DNA of 64,000 nt, from the NCBI RefSeq assembly GCF_017114995.1, contig NZ_JABXKL010000032.1, forward strand, positions 246,157-310,156. The letters are read 5' to 3'. Each line of letters starts with the position of its first letter. The first letter of the stretch is position 1. The position numbers and the translations under genes were made by a program. The notes beneath the pieces were generated by a model. That model had not been told where the DNA came from. It saw nothing but the letters and a program-made list of their open reading frames with translations, and ran no database searches. This document shows positions 1-8,904 of the stretch, in pieces. This DNA comes from Nostoc sp. NMS9. GTDB taxonomy: Bacteria; Cyanobacteriota; Cyanobacteriia; Cyanobacteriales; Nostocaceae.

Positions 1-243
1 AAAGTCATTATCAGCACTTATTCGTAGCCAAGCTGCTATTGCATTATTAGGTAAACTGAAAGTATTACGTGTATAAAAACGGTAATTAGGTGTTTGAGGG
101 GCAATCCATTGGGCTTGTTGTGACCAATTTACGCGCTCTAGAGAAGTAGGTATTTTCTCCCAAATAGAAAACATCAAACTTCCCAGTAATAATCCTAAAG
201 CTAATATCAACCCCAATGGCAACCAACGCTCTGAACGTTCCAT
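1..243 (-). CDS. Hypothetical membrane-anchored protein, partial (C-terminus outside window)
   Basis: The open frame begins at an ATG at 243 and runs off the left edge, giving 81 residues. Residues about 7-27 form one hydrophobic segment (GLILALGLLLGSLMF), an uncleaved anchor or signal peptide. The following residues (YRFYTRNTFSLP, then AAWLRISADNDF) resemble the start of an extracytoplasmic beta-sandwich domain, but this is a weak impression. It starts 2 bases after the stop of the TPR membrane protein upstream, so it is probably the last gene seen of a minus-strand operon with that protein and the HlyD-type adaptor. The function is not recognised. Confidence 0.6.
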   Translation of the reverse strand, partial: MERSERWLPLGLILALGLLLGSLMFSIWEKIPTSLERVNWSQQAQWIAPQTPNYRFYTRNTFSLPNNAIAAWLRISADNDF

Positions 244-245
244 TA

Positions 246-1619
246 TTATTCCTCTACTCCTGATTCATCCCAAGCTTTGGTGTCAACCGATTGACGGTAT
301 CTTTCCCAGGTTTTACTAATATTGCCTTTGTTATATTCAGCCCAAGTTAGATGGACATAGGCTTGTCCCATTAAACCAATCCCTGGTTCTTGAAAGTACT
401 TCTGCCCATTTATGATTTGTTTAGCAACTTCAGCCGATTTCTGAAATTCTCCATTAACAACCCTGGCTAGCATCAGGTCATATAAAGCCTCAACATGACC
501 CGGAAATATGCTGAATGCTTTTTCAAAAATATCTGCTGCTGTGCCCGCATTTCTAGTATTAGGTTCGTTGAAATAATTAACACCTCTATTTAAAGTGGCT
601 GCCACCAAATATCCTCTTACTAAAAAGCGGTTAGGTTTAATCTCTAAAGATTTTTTAAAATAATTCTCTGCTTCTAGAAAATTACTATTTTTATAATTTT
701 CTAGACCCTGAATGAAATTAATTAATCCTGGTTCGGCAACATCTGTATATAACTCTGCTCTGGCCAGACGCTCTAAAAACTCTTCATCTCCCTGCAAAGG
801 TGGATACAATCTTGTTAAAACTTGGCTGGTGTTTACTACTTGAGAATATTCACCTTTGGCAAACTGCACATTTAATTGATAATTAACAATATTAAAATAA
901 ATATGAGAGCCTAAAATAGCAGAAAATAATAGTATGCTCACAGGCACTAATATTTTCATATCTTTAGTTAGAGAATTGATTCCCTGCTGTTCGCAGGCTA
1001 GATAAAGGCCCATTAGGCAAATCAGCACTCCAATCAGGCTGAAGCTCCAACCTTGTCCAATAAAAGCAAAAAAACTATTTTTATAACCAAATCCTTCAAG
1101 GATAACTTTATCCCATGATGGAAGTTGAAAAAATCGGCTATCCTCAATTTTTATGCCAAAACTAGAAGTAGGAATATCTGGATTATCTAAAACTATATTC
1201 TGTTTCCATTGAGCTTGAACTTCTGAAAAATTTTTATCTACATGAGATGATACTTTTTCTCCCTGGTTATAGTATTCTGCTGCAACAAAAGATACAGCAG
1301 GTGACCAAGTTGTAATGAAATAGGGAAAAAATAATATTGGTATTAATACACCCCAAAAAACTAAGCGTGGAGCTTGTCGAACATGAAATACAAAAGTGTA
1401 AGTAAAACCTGCGATCGCACACAAAGCTAATGGCACTCTCACAGCATTTGCCGAAAATAGATTTGTACCGAATGCTTCTAGGGTTTCTGGAGGTAACCGA
1501 TACCAAGGATAGATGGCTCCTAGTAATAGTAAAATAGAGCCAATTAACAGAGTAATCCTTTCTCGATTAAACCAATTAGTAAAGGCAAAAAATCTGTAAG
1601 TCCAATAACTTTGATTCAT
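246..1619 (-). CDS. Polytopic membrane protein with C-terminal TPR repeats
   Basis: A 457-residue protein. Hydrophobic segments lie near residues 24-43, 60-80, 87-108, 188-210 and 226-246, with a large probably extracytoplasmic loop between the third and fourth. Residues about 300-440 contain TPR-like helical pairs (for example NFLEAENYFKKSLEIKPN). The overall form recalls membrane proteins with TPR tails in polysaccharide assembly loci, but no specific family is recognised. It lies 3 bases downstream of the HlyD-type adaptor and 2 bases upstream of the partial gene at the left edge, so the three are probably co-transcribed. A role in export or assembly of a cell-surface product is inferred from context only. 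Confidence 0.75.
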   Translation of the reverse strand: MNQSYWTYRFFAFTNWFNRERITLLIGSILLLLGAIYPWYRLPPETLEAFGTNLFSANAVRVPLALCAIAGFTYTFVFHVRQAPRLVFWGVLIPILFFPYFITTWSPAVSFVAAEYYNQGEKVSSHVDKNFSEVQAQWKQNIVLDNPDIPTSSFGIKIEDSRFFQLPSWDKVILEGFGYKNSFFAFIGQGWSFSLIGVLICLMGLYLACEQQGINSLTKDMKILVPVSILLFSAILGSHIYFNIVNYQLNVQFAKGEYSQVVNTSQVLTRLYPPLQGDEEFLERLARAELYTDVAEPGLINFIQGLENYKNSNFLEAENYFKKSLEIKPNRFLVRGYLVAATLNRGVNYFNEPNTRNAGTAADIFEKAFSIFPGHVEALYDLMLARVVNGEFQKSAEVAKQIINGQKYFQEPGIGLMGQAYVHLTWAEYNKGNISKTWERYRQSVDTKAWDESGVEE

Positions 1620-1622
1620 CTG

Positions 1623-3143
1623 TTAATTTCTCTCTGCGATTGGCAATGATGCAGATTTGGTGTTTAGGCGATCGCCTGGATTTAAAGCTCTAGAAGAAGG
1701 CACTACCTGTTCTCCTTCTTTTAAACCTTCTAGCACTTCTCGTTGATTATCAAATACCCTACCTAACTTCACTTTTTTGACAATAGCTTTGCCTTCTTCA
1801 GCAACCATCACCATACCCTCACCAGCAGACAAATGTGTAACTGAACTTTCTGGTATGACTAAACTTTTTATGTTTTGCTCAAACTTAACGTAGCCTTGCA
1901 ATCCTGGAGCCATTTTTAAGTCGTTAACCGCAACCCAAACAGAATATGTGTACTGTCGATCAACTCCAATTTTAGTAGTTTTATTTGCCTCAGTTTTGAC
2001 TGTGGGGTTGAGTTGAATCACACTTCCTTCAAAGGTTCGTCCTGGATATGCTACTAACCGAACTGTAGCCTTATCGCCAATTTTGACAGAATTAAGTCGC
2101 GCTTGATCAATATAAGCCTTGAATACAGTATTTTGAGTCACAGTCATTAAAGAATCACGGTAGCGTGAATCCGCTAATTCACCAATATGGATATTGATTT
2201 GGCTAACTAATCCATCTGTACTGGCATAAATTATTGTCCTATTTAAGTCTCTTAAAGACTCTTGAAGTTCTATTCTTCTGTTATCCAAGGCTAAGCGAGC
2301 ATTCGCTAATTCTTTATCTAAATTATCCTGAGTAAGTTCTAAAGCTTGTTTAGCAGATATGAATTCATTTTGCCGAGTAATTGAGAAATCTTGATTAGTA
2401 AAACGTTGAGTTTCAGTATTCAAAACTCCTTGTTGTGCTGTTATTAATTCACGTTTGCGAGTGGCGTAAACATCTTGCATATCATATAGCTGAAACTTGG
2501 CAATTGCTCCTTGCTCAGCTAATAATTTCACTTGTTTGAGTTTTTCTCCAGCTGTCCTTAATCTCACTTTAGCAGCAGCAATATTATTTTTGTATTCATC
2601 ATCTGCTAAATTATCAATTGCTTTTAGTCTAGTATTTGCAGCATCTAGCCTAGCTTGAGCTGACCTAAAATTTGCTTTTAAATCTAATAATCTTCCTGGT
2701 ACAGTGCTTTGCAAAGTTTGAAGATTCTTTTGAGCCGTGGTCAGATTGTTACGTGCTGCATTTACACTATCTTCAAATGGACTTTGTTGTAACTGGATCA
2801 GAGGTTGACCTCGACGTACTAACTGCCCTTCTGTCACGTATACTTTTTCTACTTTTCCCGATACCTGAGAGCGTACGTCTACTTGTTGTAAAGGAACTGA
2901 TTCACCTGGAGCGGCTAAACTCTCTTCTAAATTTGTGAGAGCTACTGGGAAAGTCTGCACTTGAATGGGTTTGCCTATCAGACGTTGCATAGATGGATAA
3001 CCAATACTGGAAGAATAAATTCTTGACTCTGGATCTTTTAAAGCAGGTAAAAGAACATTTACTGAAAGAACCCCCATCAAAACTAAGGGTGCTAATACCA
3101 GAGTAGTCAAAACTCCACGAGATAAAAAAGGTCTGAGTTGCAT
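1623..3143 (-). CDS. HlyD-family periplasmic adaptor (membrane fusion protein)
   Basis: A 506-residue protein with an N-terminal membrane anchor (residues about 12-32). The split biotinyl-lipoyl-like domain begins near residue 85 (VDVRSQVSGKVEKVYVTEGQ, then VRRGQPLIQL). A long coiled-coil hairpin covers about 120-300, and the second lipoyl half follows (IIYASTDGLVSQINIHIGE). A beta-barrel and C-terminal domain complete the protein. Family members bridge an inner-membrane ABC or RND transporter to an outer-membrane channel. No transporter or channel gene is visible here, so the partner may lie left of the window. The gene heads a tight operon with the two downstream membrane proteins. The substrate is unknown; surface polysaccharide is possible given the glycosyltransferases upstream. 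Confidence 0.85.
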   Translation of the reverse strand: MQLRPFLSRGVLTTLVLAPLVLMGVLSVNVLLPALKDPESRIYSSSIGYPSMQRLIGKPIQVQTFPVALTNLEESLAAPGESVPLQQVDVRSQVSGKVEKVYVTEGQLVRRGQPLIQLQQSPFEDSVNAARNNLTTAQKNLQTLQSTVPGRLLDLKANFRSAQARLDAANTRLKAIDNLADDEYKNNIAAAKVRLRTAGEKLKQVKLLAEQGAIAKFQLYDMQDVYATRKRELITAQQGVLNTETQRFTNQDFSITRQNEFISAKQALELTQDNLDKELANARLALDNRRIELQESLRDLNRTIIYASTDGLVSQINIHIGELADSRYRDSLMTVTQNTVFKAYIDQARLNSVKIGDKATVRLVAYPGRTFEGSVIQLNPTVKTEANKTTKIGVDRQYTYSVWVAVNDLKMAPGLQGYVKFEQNIKSLVIPESSVTHLSAGEGMVMVAEEGKAIVKKVKLGRVFDNQREVLEGLKEGEQVVPSSRALNPGDRLNTKSASLPIAERN

Positions 3144-3241
3144 TACTTTCTTAATAAAAACAGTATTGACATAAGAAAATTTACAAGTTACTTTAAAGCA
3201 TAATTTCTAGTCCTATTTGGAAGTTTTTACTACATCAACTG

Positions 3242-4021
3242 TTAACTACTTTTACTGACTTGCCGTTTTATCCGAGCTTTTAATACTGTGATGGAATTGT
3301 AAAAATTGGCTAGGCTATATTTTAAACCAGAGCCTTGTTCAGGTGCAAAATTTGTTAGATGTCTAGGTGGTAATTTCTGAAACAATTCTTCTTTGTATAA
3401 GGGAACAAGAATTGATTTACGAGTTAAACCATCAGGTAGTTTCAATTGGCTGTAACCATGATAAGTAGTATCATCTGATTGCATAATAATGCAGCGATTA
3501 AACCGAGGATAAATCTGATGGGTTACCCCTTTCAATCCTGATTTTAATAAAAGTTGTCCTCTAAACTCTTCTTTCCAATCTTTAGTTAAATAGATAATAA
3601 TATTTAAACTATGTAGCCAGTTATCTTTTAATTGATGTAGATTGAAGTCTGTGTGTATATCTAAAAAGCCGCCGTTGAGACCAAGATGGATATCTCCACA
3701 TAATTCACGGTCAACAAATAAATCTTCATTGACAATTTCTTTAATAAACAATCTTAGTCTATTAGAAGTTAATTCTTCATAAAGTTTTTGAAAAGAATCA
3801 GATTTTCTTTTCCGAATTCCTAGCTCATATTTCTTAGCAAATAGATAATGATGAGAAAGATTCATCTCAAAAATATCTGGAAAATCTTGTACCAAAGCTT
3901 CTGCTAAAGATTCATCTAAAAAATTGTCGATGACCACATAAGAAAAGGGAACTGCATTATAATACAACACTGCCCAATCTTTGACTCTGTTATATACATT
4001 TGGATTAATTGCACAAGGCAT
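3242..4021 (-). CDS. 2OG-Fe(II) oxygenase superfamily protein
   Basis: A 259-residue protein when started at the ATG at 4021. A longer frame to a GTG at 4090 adds 23 residues encoded by an attacg/aattcg-type intergenic repeat, so the shorter start is preferred. The non-haem iron triad can be read as H123-x-D125 (in DIHTDF) and H188 (TTYHGY), with R201 (LTRKSI) placed to bind 2-oxoglutarate. This is the prolyl-4-hydroxylase-like arrangement. The substrate is not evident. It lies between an exporter-type operon and two glycosyltransferases on the same strand, so modification of an exported peptide or glycan is conceivable but is inference. Confidence 0.8.
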   Translation of the reverse strand: MPCAINPNVYNRVKDWAVLYYNAVPFSYVVIDNFLDESLAEALVQDFPDIFEMNLSHHYLFAKKYELGIRKRKSDSFQKLYEELTSNRLRLFIKEIVNEDLFVDRELCGDIHLGLNGGFLDIHTDFNLHQLKDNWLHSLNIIIYLTKDWKEEFRGQLLLKSGLKGVTHQIYPRFNRCIIMQSDDTTYHGYSQLKLPDGLTRKSILVPLYKEELFQKLPPRHLTNFAPEQGSGLKYSLANFYNSITVLKARIKRQVSKSS

Positions 4022-4387
4022 AATACTAATTCGTAATTCGTAATGATGCTCGTTAGTGGGACTTAGACAAAAAATAGGCAGAAAAAACACTCAAATGTAT
4101 ATACAGAGAGATTTTGACATCGTTTTGCCTAGTTTATTGATATATCTGGGTTTCAAGCATTTTTGAGCCTTTGGTATATTTTCCTTGCCCTGTATGGGTT
4201 TGAGGCTTATTTCTGCCTCAAAAATGTTTAAGTCCCGTTAGCATAGCGTTTCTGACAGGAGAAAAATCACTAACCTTGCACTAACGTAATCCGTAGGTTT
4301 TGGGTCTGATTCCTTCTCGTCTATATGTGATTTGTTTCAGTTGATTCTAAATCCTTGTCTGAAACTGTTTTGAATTTTTTAACTGTC
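4022..4387. other. Intergenic region, no gene seen
   Basis: AT-rich spacer between the oxygenase and GT4 genes. It contains a dispersed attcgtaattcg-type repeat at 4028-4045 and one long-looped inverted repeat: CATTTTTGAG near 4158 and CTCAAAAATG near 4216. No convincing ORF, terminator or RNA was found. Confidence 0.5.
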
Positions 4388-5626
4388 TTATAGGTTAGGT
4401 TTTAGCTGCTCTTCGGTAGTGTTCAAAGCTCTGTTTATTCCCAATGCTGTAGCAAATGTTTGCTGCCACAGGGGAGTAATCTTAGACCAGCTAAAGCGAC
4501 TCTGCACATCTTGAAAACCTTTGCGCCCCATTTCACTGGCTTGTTCAGGATTCGCTAATAGTCCTATAATTGCCTTAGCTAGAATAGATGGGTCTTTTTC
4601 TGGTACAAGTAATCCAGTTTTGCCAGACCTAATTACATCTATAATTCCGCCAACGGCACTAGCAATTACTGGCTTTTCATGGGCTAAAGCCTCAATCATC
4701 ACAATGCCCAGGCCTTCTGTATCGCCTTTGCTATCTATAATCGCAGGCAATACAAATATATCGCAGGAAGCGTACTCGTCTGCCAGTTCTTCTTTAGTAA
4801 CAAAGCCTAAAAAATCTACCACATCTTCTAAACCTAGAGCTTGGCATTGCGCTCTGATTTCTGACTCTAAAATGCCTTTCCCAACAATTCTCAAACGGAC
4901 AGGCTGATGCTGCAACACAGTAGGTAGTGCTTCTAATAGATACCGCAGCCCCTTGCGTTCATCTAGCCTACCGACAAAAAGTAGTCTGGGATCTGCTCCT
5001 TCAGGACGAAGTTTTGAGGGTTTGACCTCAATTGTCATTCCATAGGGAATGATAGTGACTGGTCTATCATAAAGTTTGCGGATTAATCCTTGCGTAAACG
5101 AAGAATTAGCTGTGACGATCGCACTCATTGGTATCATCCAGCGTAAAACATTTGCTACAAAGCCAAACCTATTTGCCAACAGGAGTTCAGCACCATGAAA
5201 ACTGAAAACCATCGGAATGCCTAATACTCTACTAGCAGGTAATGCCATTAATCCGTGTGGAAAAGGCCAGTGAACTTGTAATAGGTCTGGCTTTTCTTTG
5301 CAACACACCCAAAACAGCTGGCAAGTTCCCAGTAAAATGTATAAAGCAGCAACAAACAGATAAAGAGGCTGACGCTTGAGTTTAGTAGGCGCACCATCTC
5401 GAACTAGATTTTCAAAACGTTTGAGGCAGTAACGAAAACGATAAACCTTGACTCCATCCAATATGCAAGATTTACTACCTTCATAGGCGGGAGCAAAAAC
5501 TGTAAATTTTATTTCTGGTTGTTGCAATCGCACAATAGCCTCTCGAACAAAAGCGCCATGATTGGCATCAACAGTTTCGGGATAGACTGAACTTATAACG
5601 AGGAGGTGTTTACCTTGAAAAACCAT
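4388..5626 (-). CDS. Glycosyltransferase family 4 protein
   Basis: A 412-residue retaining GT-B fold glycosyltransferase. The N-terminal acceptor domain opens with LLVISSVYPE and contains VHWPFPHG. The C-terminal donor domain contains LLFVGRLDERKG and the E-x7-E catalytic motif in EGLGIVMIEALAHEKPVIA, followed by GG. The ATG at 5626 has an AGAGGT ribosome-binding site about 11 bases upstream; the alternative TTG at 5665 adds a non-homologous-looking tail and is rejected. Family members transfer a sugar from an NDP-sugar to a lipid-linked or polysaccharide acceptor at the cytoplasmic membrane. It pairs with the GT2 gene upstream on the same strand, suggesting surface glycan synthesis. The sugar specificity cannot be read. 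Confidence 0.92.
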   Translation of the reverse strand: MVFQGKHLLVISSVYPETVDANHGAFVREAIVRLQQPEIKFTVFAPAYEGSKSCILDGVKVYRFRYCLKRFENLVRDGAPTKLKRQPLYLFVAALYILLGTCQLFWVCCKEKPDLLQVHWPFPHGLMALPASRVLGIPMVFSFHGAELLLANRFGFVANVLRWMIPMSAIVTANSSFTQGLIRKLYDRPVTIIPYGMTIEVKPSKLRPEGADPRLLFVGRLDERKGLRYLLEALPTVLQHQPVRLRIVGKGILESEIRAQCQALGLEDVVDFLGFVTKEELADEYASCDIFVLPAIIDSKGDTEGLGIVMIEALAHEKPVIASAVGGIIDVIRSGKTGLLVPEKDPSILAKAIIGLLANPEQASEMGRKGFQDVQSRFSWSKITPLWQQTFATALGINRALNTTEEQLKPNL

Positions 5627-5746
5627 AGTGTCTGTACTACCTCTGTCAAAATGGTCGGGAAGCAATTAACGGTTCTATTACTGCCTCAAACAGTACGAAA
5701 AGCTTATCTTACAAGTATTTTGAACTTTTAATTACATGTAGCGGCA

Positions 5747-6580
5747 CTAGCCACCTGCTTCTGTTTTAATCTGCATATAAAACTCTTCTCGACCAGCGCA
5801 AAATCCCACTTTAGTGGCTGCTAAAATTGCTAAAAAATAGCGCATCGGTAGAATTGGACGGTGTTGAAAGTAAAACCACCACCAAGTTTTAGAAAAGTCG
5901 ATCGCAGACGAAACTAAGCGCTTGCGACCAAACTTACTCTTACCTGAAAAGCGGGGATACCAAGGTGTTGGCACCTCAGTAATGCGATGCCCCTTTGCAG
6001 CTAAAATGGCAAGAAGATAGCGGTGAGTAGTCACTTCAACCTGTAAGTCTACTAGTAAATCCCGACGTACCAGCTTAATCCAGTTCATATCGTGGATCTT
6101 GAGTCCAAAAGCTAATTTACAGGCAGTGTTAGCAAACTTAGATGCCAAAATTTTGCCATCTCCCCGTTGCTGTCGCCAACCTGCAACACCATCTATTCCT
6201 GGTTTACAAGCATTCAACAGTAATGGAATGTCGGTTGCAGGATCAGACTCCAAATCAGCTTGGCTCCAACAAATCCAGTCTGTTTTGACATTGGCGATGG
6301 CTGTCTTCCAAACTTCAGTTACCCCTCGTATCTGGGGATGACGAATTACTTGTAAAAAAGTGTACTGCCTAATTAGCTTTGCCAAAATTTCTTGACTACT
6401 GTCTGTGCTGCCATCATCAATTATTAATACTGGTAAGGTGAAGCCAATGTTTTTAAATGCTTTTTCTACAGAAAGCAGCAAAGGCTGCAAATTACCTTCT
6501 TCGTTATGGGCAGGAATCACAACCGTGACAGAACGACTCTCAGCAGGCATCGGTGAGAAATGTACTTCAGGCGAAATCAT
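5747..6580 (-). CDS. Glycosyltransferase family 2 protein (dolichyl-phosphate-mannose synthase-like)
   Basis: A 277-residue GT-A fold enzyme. The nucleotide-sugar binding start is VTVVIPAHNEEGN, then LIIDDGSTDSS, and a DxD-like motif is WSQADLESDP. No C-terminal membrane anchor is obvious, though FYFQHRPILPMRYFLAILAA is mildly hydrophobic. The ATG at 6580 is preceded by AGGAAATTAAGG. Relatives transfer a sugar to polyprenyl phosphate or act in glycan assembly. It is probably transcribed with the downstream GT4 gene across a 120-bp gap. One copy of a conserved hairpin (6601-6640) lies immediately upstream and could sit in this gene's 5' leader. Confidence 0.9.
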   Translation of the reverse strand: MISPEVHFSPMPAESRSVTVVIPAHNEEGNLQPLLLSVEKAFKNIGFTLPVLIIDDGSTDSSQEILAKLIRQYTFLQVIRHPQIRGVTEVWKTAIANVKTDWICWSQADLESDPATDIPLLLNACKPGIDGVAGWRQQRGDGKILASKFANTACKLAFGLKIHDMNWIKLVRRDLLVDLQVEVTTHRYLLAILAAKGHRITEVPTPWYPRFSGKSKFGRKRLVSSAIDFSKTWWWFYFQHRPILPMRYFLAILAATKVGFCAGREEFYMQIKTEAGG

Positions 6581-6600
6581 AGCTATTTCCTTAATTTCCT

Positions 6601-6640
6601 AGAGAAGAACGCTGCTCTTGCTTGCCGGCTGGACAGCGCT
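6601..6640. ncRNA. Structured element, copy 1 (conserved 17-nt loop)
   Basis: CGCTG at 6610-6614 pairs with CAGCG at 6634-6638, closing a 19-nt loop whose core TCTTGCTTGCCGGCTGG (6616-6632) is identical to that of a second copy at 6810-6828. The stems differ by two compensatory pairs, which argues for selection on RNA structure. The strand is not settled. Read on the minus strand it lies in the leader of the GT2 gene. A large conserved unpaired loop closed by a variable stem is reminiscent of the Yfr2/Cyano-1 family of cyanobacterial small RNAs, but this was not checked against a model. Confidence 0.45.
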
Positions 6641-6781
6641 ATTTTACTTAGTTGTGCGAGTAAGTGATAAACTTGCAGTTCAGCACCATCTATACTATGA
6701 ACTTATTTTCACAGCAGCTAAATTACCTGTTTGGTTTTAATTTAATGGCAGTTTTATTTGGGTTGGTTATAATATCACTAA

Positions 6782-6835
6782 CCCTGGTTTCCTAGGGAAC
6801 TGGACACCGTTCTTGCTTGCCGGCTGGGCGGTGCC
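6782..6835 (+). ncRNA. Structured element, copy 2 (conserved 17-nt loop), candidate small RNA
   Basis: CACCG (6805-6809) pairs with CGGTG (6829-6833) around the 17-nt loop core shared with the copy at 6601-6640. A preceding hairpin, CCCTGG-TTTC-CTAGGG (6782-6797), is present only here. A perfect TATAAT at 6768-6773 places a possible transcript start near 6780 on the plus strand, just before the first hairpin. No clear T-run terminator follows. The plus orientation is therefore favoured but not certain. Yfr2/Cyano-1-like identity is a guess. Confidence 0.45.
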
Positions 6836-7220
6836 CTTAATTTTGCCATCATCAATTTCTCCTTATCTTTAAAAGCGTAGCTGTTTATACAGACAAGTAA
6901 ATATTCTTCAAAAAATTGTCAAATTTTGCTAATAGTTTGTCAATTTTGTTTTTTTTTTGACTGTAGTTATTTAAATACCACAATCTACAATGAGATGTTA
7001 ATACTCTTCACGATATCTTCATATTATTACAAAATTAAAAGATTTGAATGATTAGAATACGCCTTATAACAGTTTGAGAAGCAAATATTAACAGTCTTAA
7101 ATATTAAGAGAACTCCACAGAATGATTGATCCTATGATCAGAGAAAGATAATTTCAGTGTGCAGCCTACCTCATGTCTCCAAAATCTGTTATTTAACTCA
7201 CCGAGAACCTAAAATCTCTT
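6836..7220. other. Intergenic region, no gene seen
   Basis: Strongly AT-rich stretch between the second structured element and the first recognisable codons of the ISAzo13 remnant. No ORF, RNA or clear repeat was found. Confidence 0.5.
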
Positions 7221-8073
7221 TACATCAAAACAGCGAAAAAACTCAAGGGAAGCGACCGACGACTCTTTAGTAGACCCACAAACTCAAACTGACCCCAGCT
7301 TTAAGAGTACACGCTTATATACACGCATGACTGCCAGTGAAGTACGTCGTCAACTAATTGAATAATTTGGTTACAGTGACAAAGAACTACCTTCATCAGA
7401 GACAATTCGACGACGATTGAATGATTTGGGTTATACCTTAGACCTCTTGCAAAAATCCTTGAATCACCCCTCCCCAACCCTCCCCGATGTGTTGGGGAGG
7501 GGGCAAGATTTCAAGTTTCCCCCCAATATATCGGGGGGATTAAGGGGGGTCTATTCGACTTATGCAAGAGGTCTCTTAAAACGAGTTCTTAAAACCAAGC
7601 CTATCAAGAAGATTCCAGAAACAGAAGCCATTTTTGAACAAGTCGAGCAAATTAATACGCTTTGCTGATAATGACCCTCATACTCTCCGGATATCCGTTG
7701 ATCGAAGGTGGCAGTCAAGATTGGAGAATTTGACTGAGGTGGTAAAACTCGAATGCCAACTACCTCATTAGACCACGATTTTCCGACCGAGACGACTCTG
7801 ATTCCCTACGGCATTTTTATACCTGAGTACAACGAGTTATTTTTATTCTTCGTTTCTTCCAAATTAACTGCTGATTGTATTGTTGACTTGCTTGAAAGCT
7901 GGTGGCAAACTGTCAAACACCGATTTGCTCATATTCAAAAACTGGTAATTAATCAGGATAATCTACCGGAAAATCATTCTCGTCGCACTCAGTTTCTGAA
8001 ACGGATTGTAGATTTTAGCACATCATCTCAACTGACGTTACAACTTGCTTATTATCCGCCGTATCATAAGTAA
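7221..8073 (+). mobile_element. Decayed ISAzo13-family transposase (multiple frameshifts and stops)
   Basis: Translated fragments in several frames follow the order of an ISAzo13-type transposase: TAKKLKGSDRRLF at 7230, then TDPSFKSTRLYTRMTASEVRRQ from about 7289, ELPSSETIRRRLNDLGY before the inserted MITE, VLKTKPIKKIPETEAIFEQ after it, and finally PTETTLIPYGIFIPEYNELF through LQLAYYPPYHK up to 8073. A TAA replaces a sense codon near 7364, large parts of the N-terminal and catalytic middle are missing, and the C-terminus is cut. The element cannot encode an active enzyme. The MITE at 7440-7574 inserted into it, and the chimeric transposase ORF follows directly. Confidence 0.8.
7440..7574 (+). 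repeat. 135-bp MITE-like element, copy 1
   Basis: The element is bounded by perfect 12-bp terminal inverted repeats, AGACCTCTTGCA and TGCAAGAGGTCT. Inside are two strong GC hairpins, one with CTCCCC/GGGGAG arms and one with CCCCCC/GGGGGG arms. It interrupts the ISAzo13 transposase reading frame. CTT is found on both sides, a possible 3-bp target duplication. A nearly identical inverted copy lies at 49369-49502. It carries no transposase, so it would need one in trans. Confidence 0.85.
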
Positions 8074-8127
8074 TTAAACAAATTAATTACACAAATAAAT
8101 ATACAATTTAAACTAGGATTAGCTTAA

Positions 8128-8778
8128 ATGAAAATAAGAGTTTCAATGATTTTTTTGAGAGAAATCAATCCGCTTTCGCTGAAACTGTTGGAGCGCATCT
8201 ATCGCCAAAGTCAATATCATCATGTGCGTCAAAGAGCACATTTATTAATTTTAGTCTGTCAGGGAATAGAGTTAGAAGAATTAATGACAATATTTAATGT
8301 TAGTTCCAAGACAATATATAACTGGATAAATCGTTGGGAATCAGAGGGAATGGTAAGACTGTATAATAAACCAGGAAGAGGTAGAAAACGAATATTTAAG
8401 CCAGAACAAGAAGCAGAAATTAGAGAGTGGGCGGAACAAGAGCTAAGACAATTAAAAAAGACGCTACAAAAAATTAAATCATCATGGGATATTGAAGTTA
8501 GCACTGAAACCATTAAAAGAATATTAATAAATTTTTATATGAGTTGGCATAGAATGCGACGAGATGTTGGAGGAGAGCCAGACCCAATAGAATACAAGGA
8601 AAAATCAGAACAAACCAAGGGCTTTGTGTTGCTCAAAAAACGTTGGGTGGTAGAGCGCACTTTCGGTTGGTTGATGGGGTGTCGGCGATTGGTCAGAGAC
8701 TATAAGTTACTACCCAAAACATCGGAAACGTTTATCTATCTTGCCATGATCCGTATTATGCTAAGGCGATTGGCTTAA
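8128..8778 (+). pseudogene. Chimeric transposase ORF: IS630-type N-terminus joined to IS5-type C-terminus
   Basis: The 216-residue frame is two half transposases. Residues 1 to about 161 are the IS630-family N-terminal half: a helix-turn-helix (LEELMTIFNVSSKTIYNWI), a basic linker and the pre-catalytic GGEPDPIEYKEKSEQ. At about 8610 this switches to the last 50 residues of an IS5-family transposase (KRWVVERTFGWL, CRRLVRDY, MIRIMLRRLA). The IS630 DDE domain is absent, so catalysis is not expected. Sequence after the stop to about 8815 looks like the remaining right end of the IS5-type element. Either a deletion between neighbouring elements or one inserting into the other fused the frames. A DNA-binding repressor role for the intact HTH half is conceivable but unsupported. 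Confidence 0.75.
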
Positions 8779-8904
8779 AATTTGACTTCCTAAAACTTTT
8801 CAAACAGCCTCTAAGAGTAAGAAAGGGCTGAAATGGGGTATTTTAACGATCGCAATTAGCCGAACTTGATATTATATGTAAACCAAGCAGGTAAGGTAAG
8901 AAAA

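Noticed and set aside
4022..4090. 23-residue extension of the 2OG oxygenase to a GTG
   Set aside because: It is encoded by dispersed intergenic repeat sequence, and the ATG at 4021 gives a normal N-terminus.
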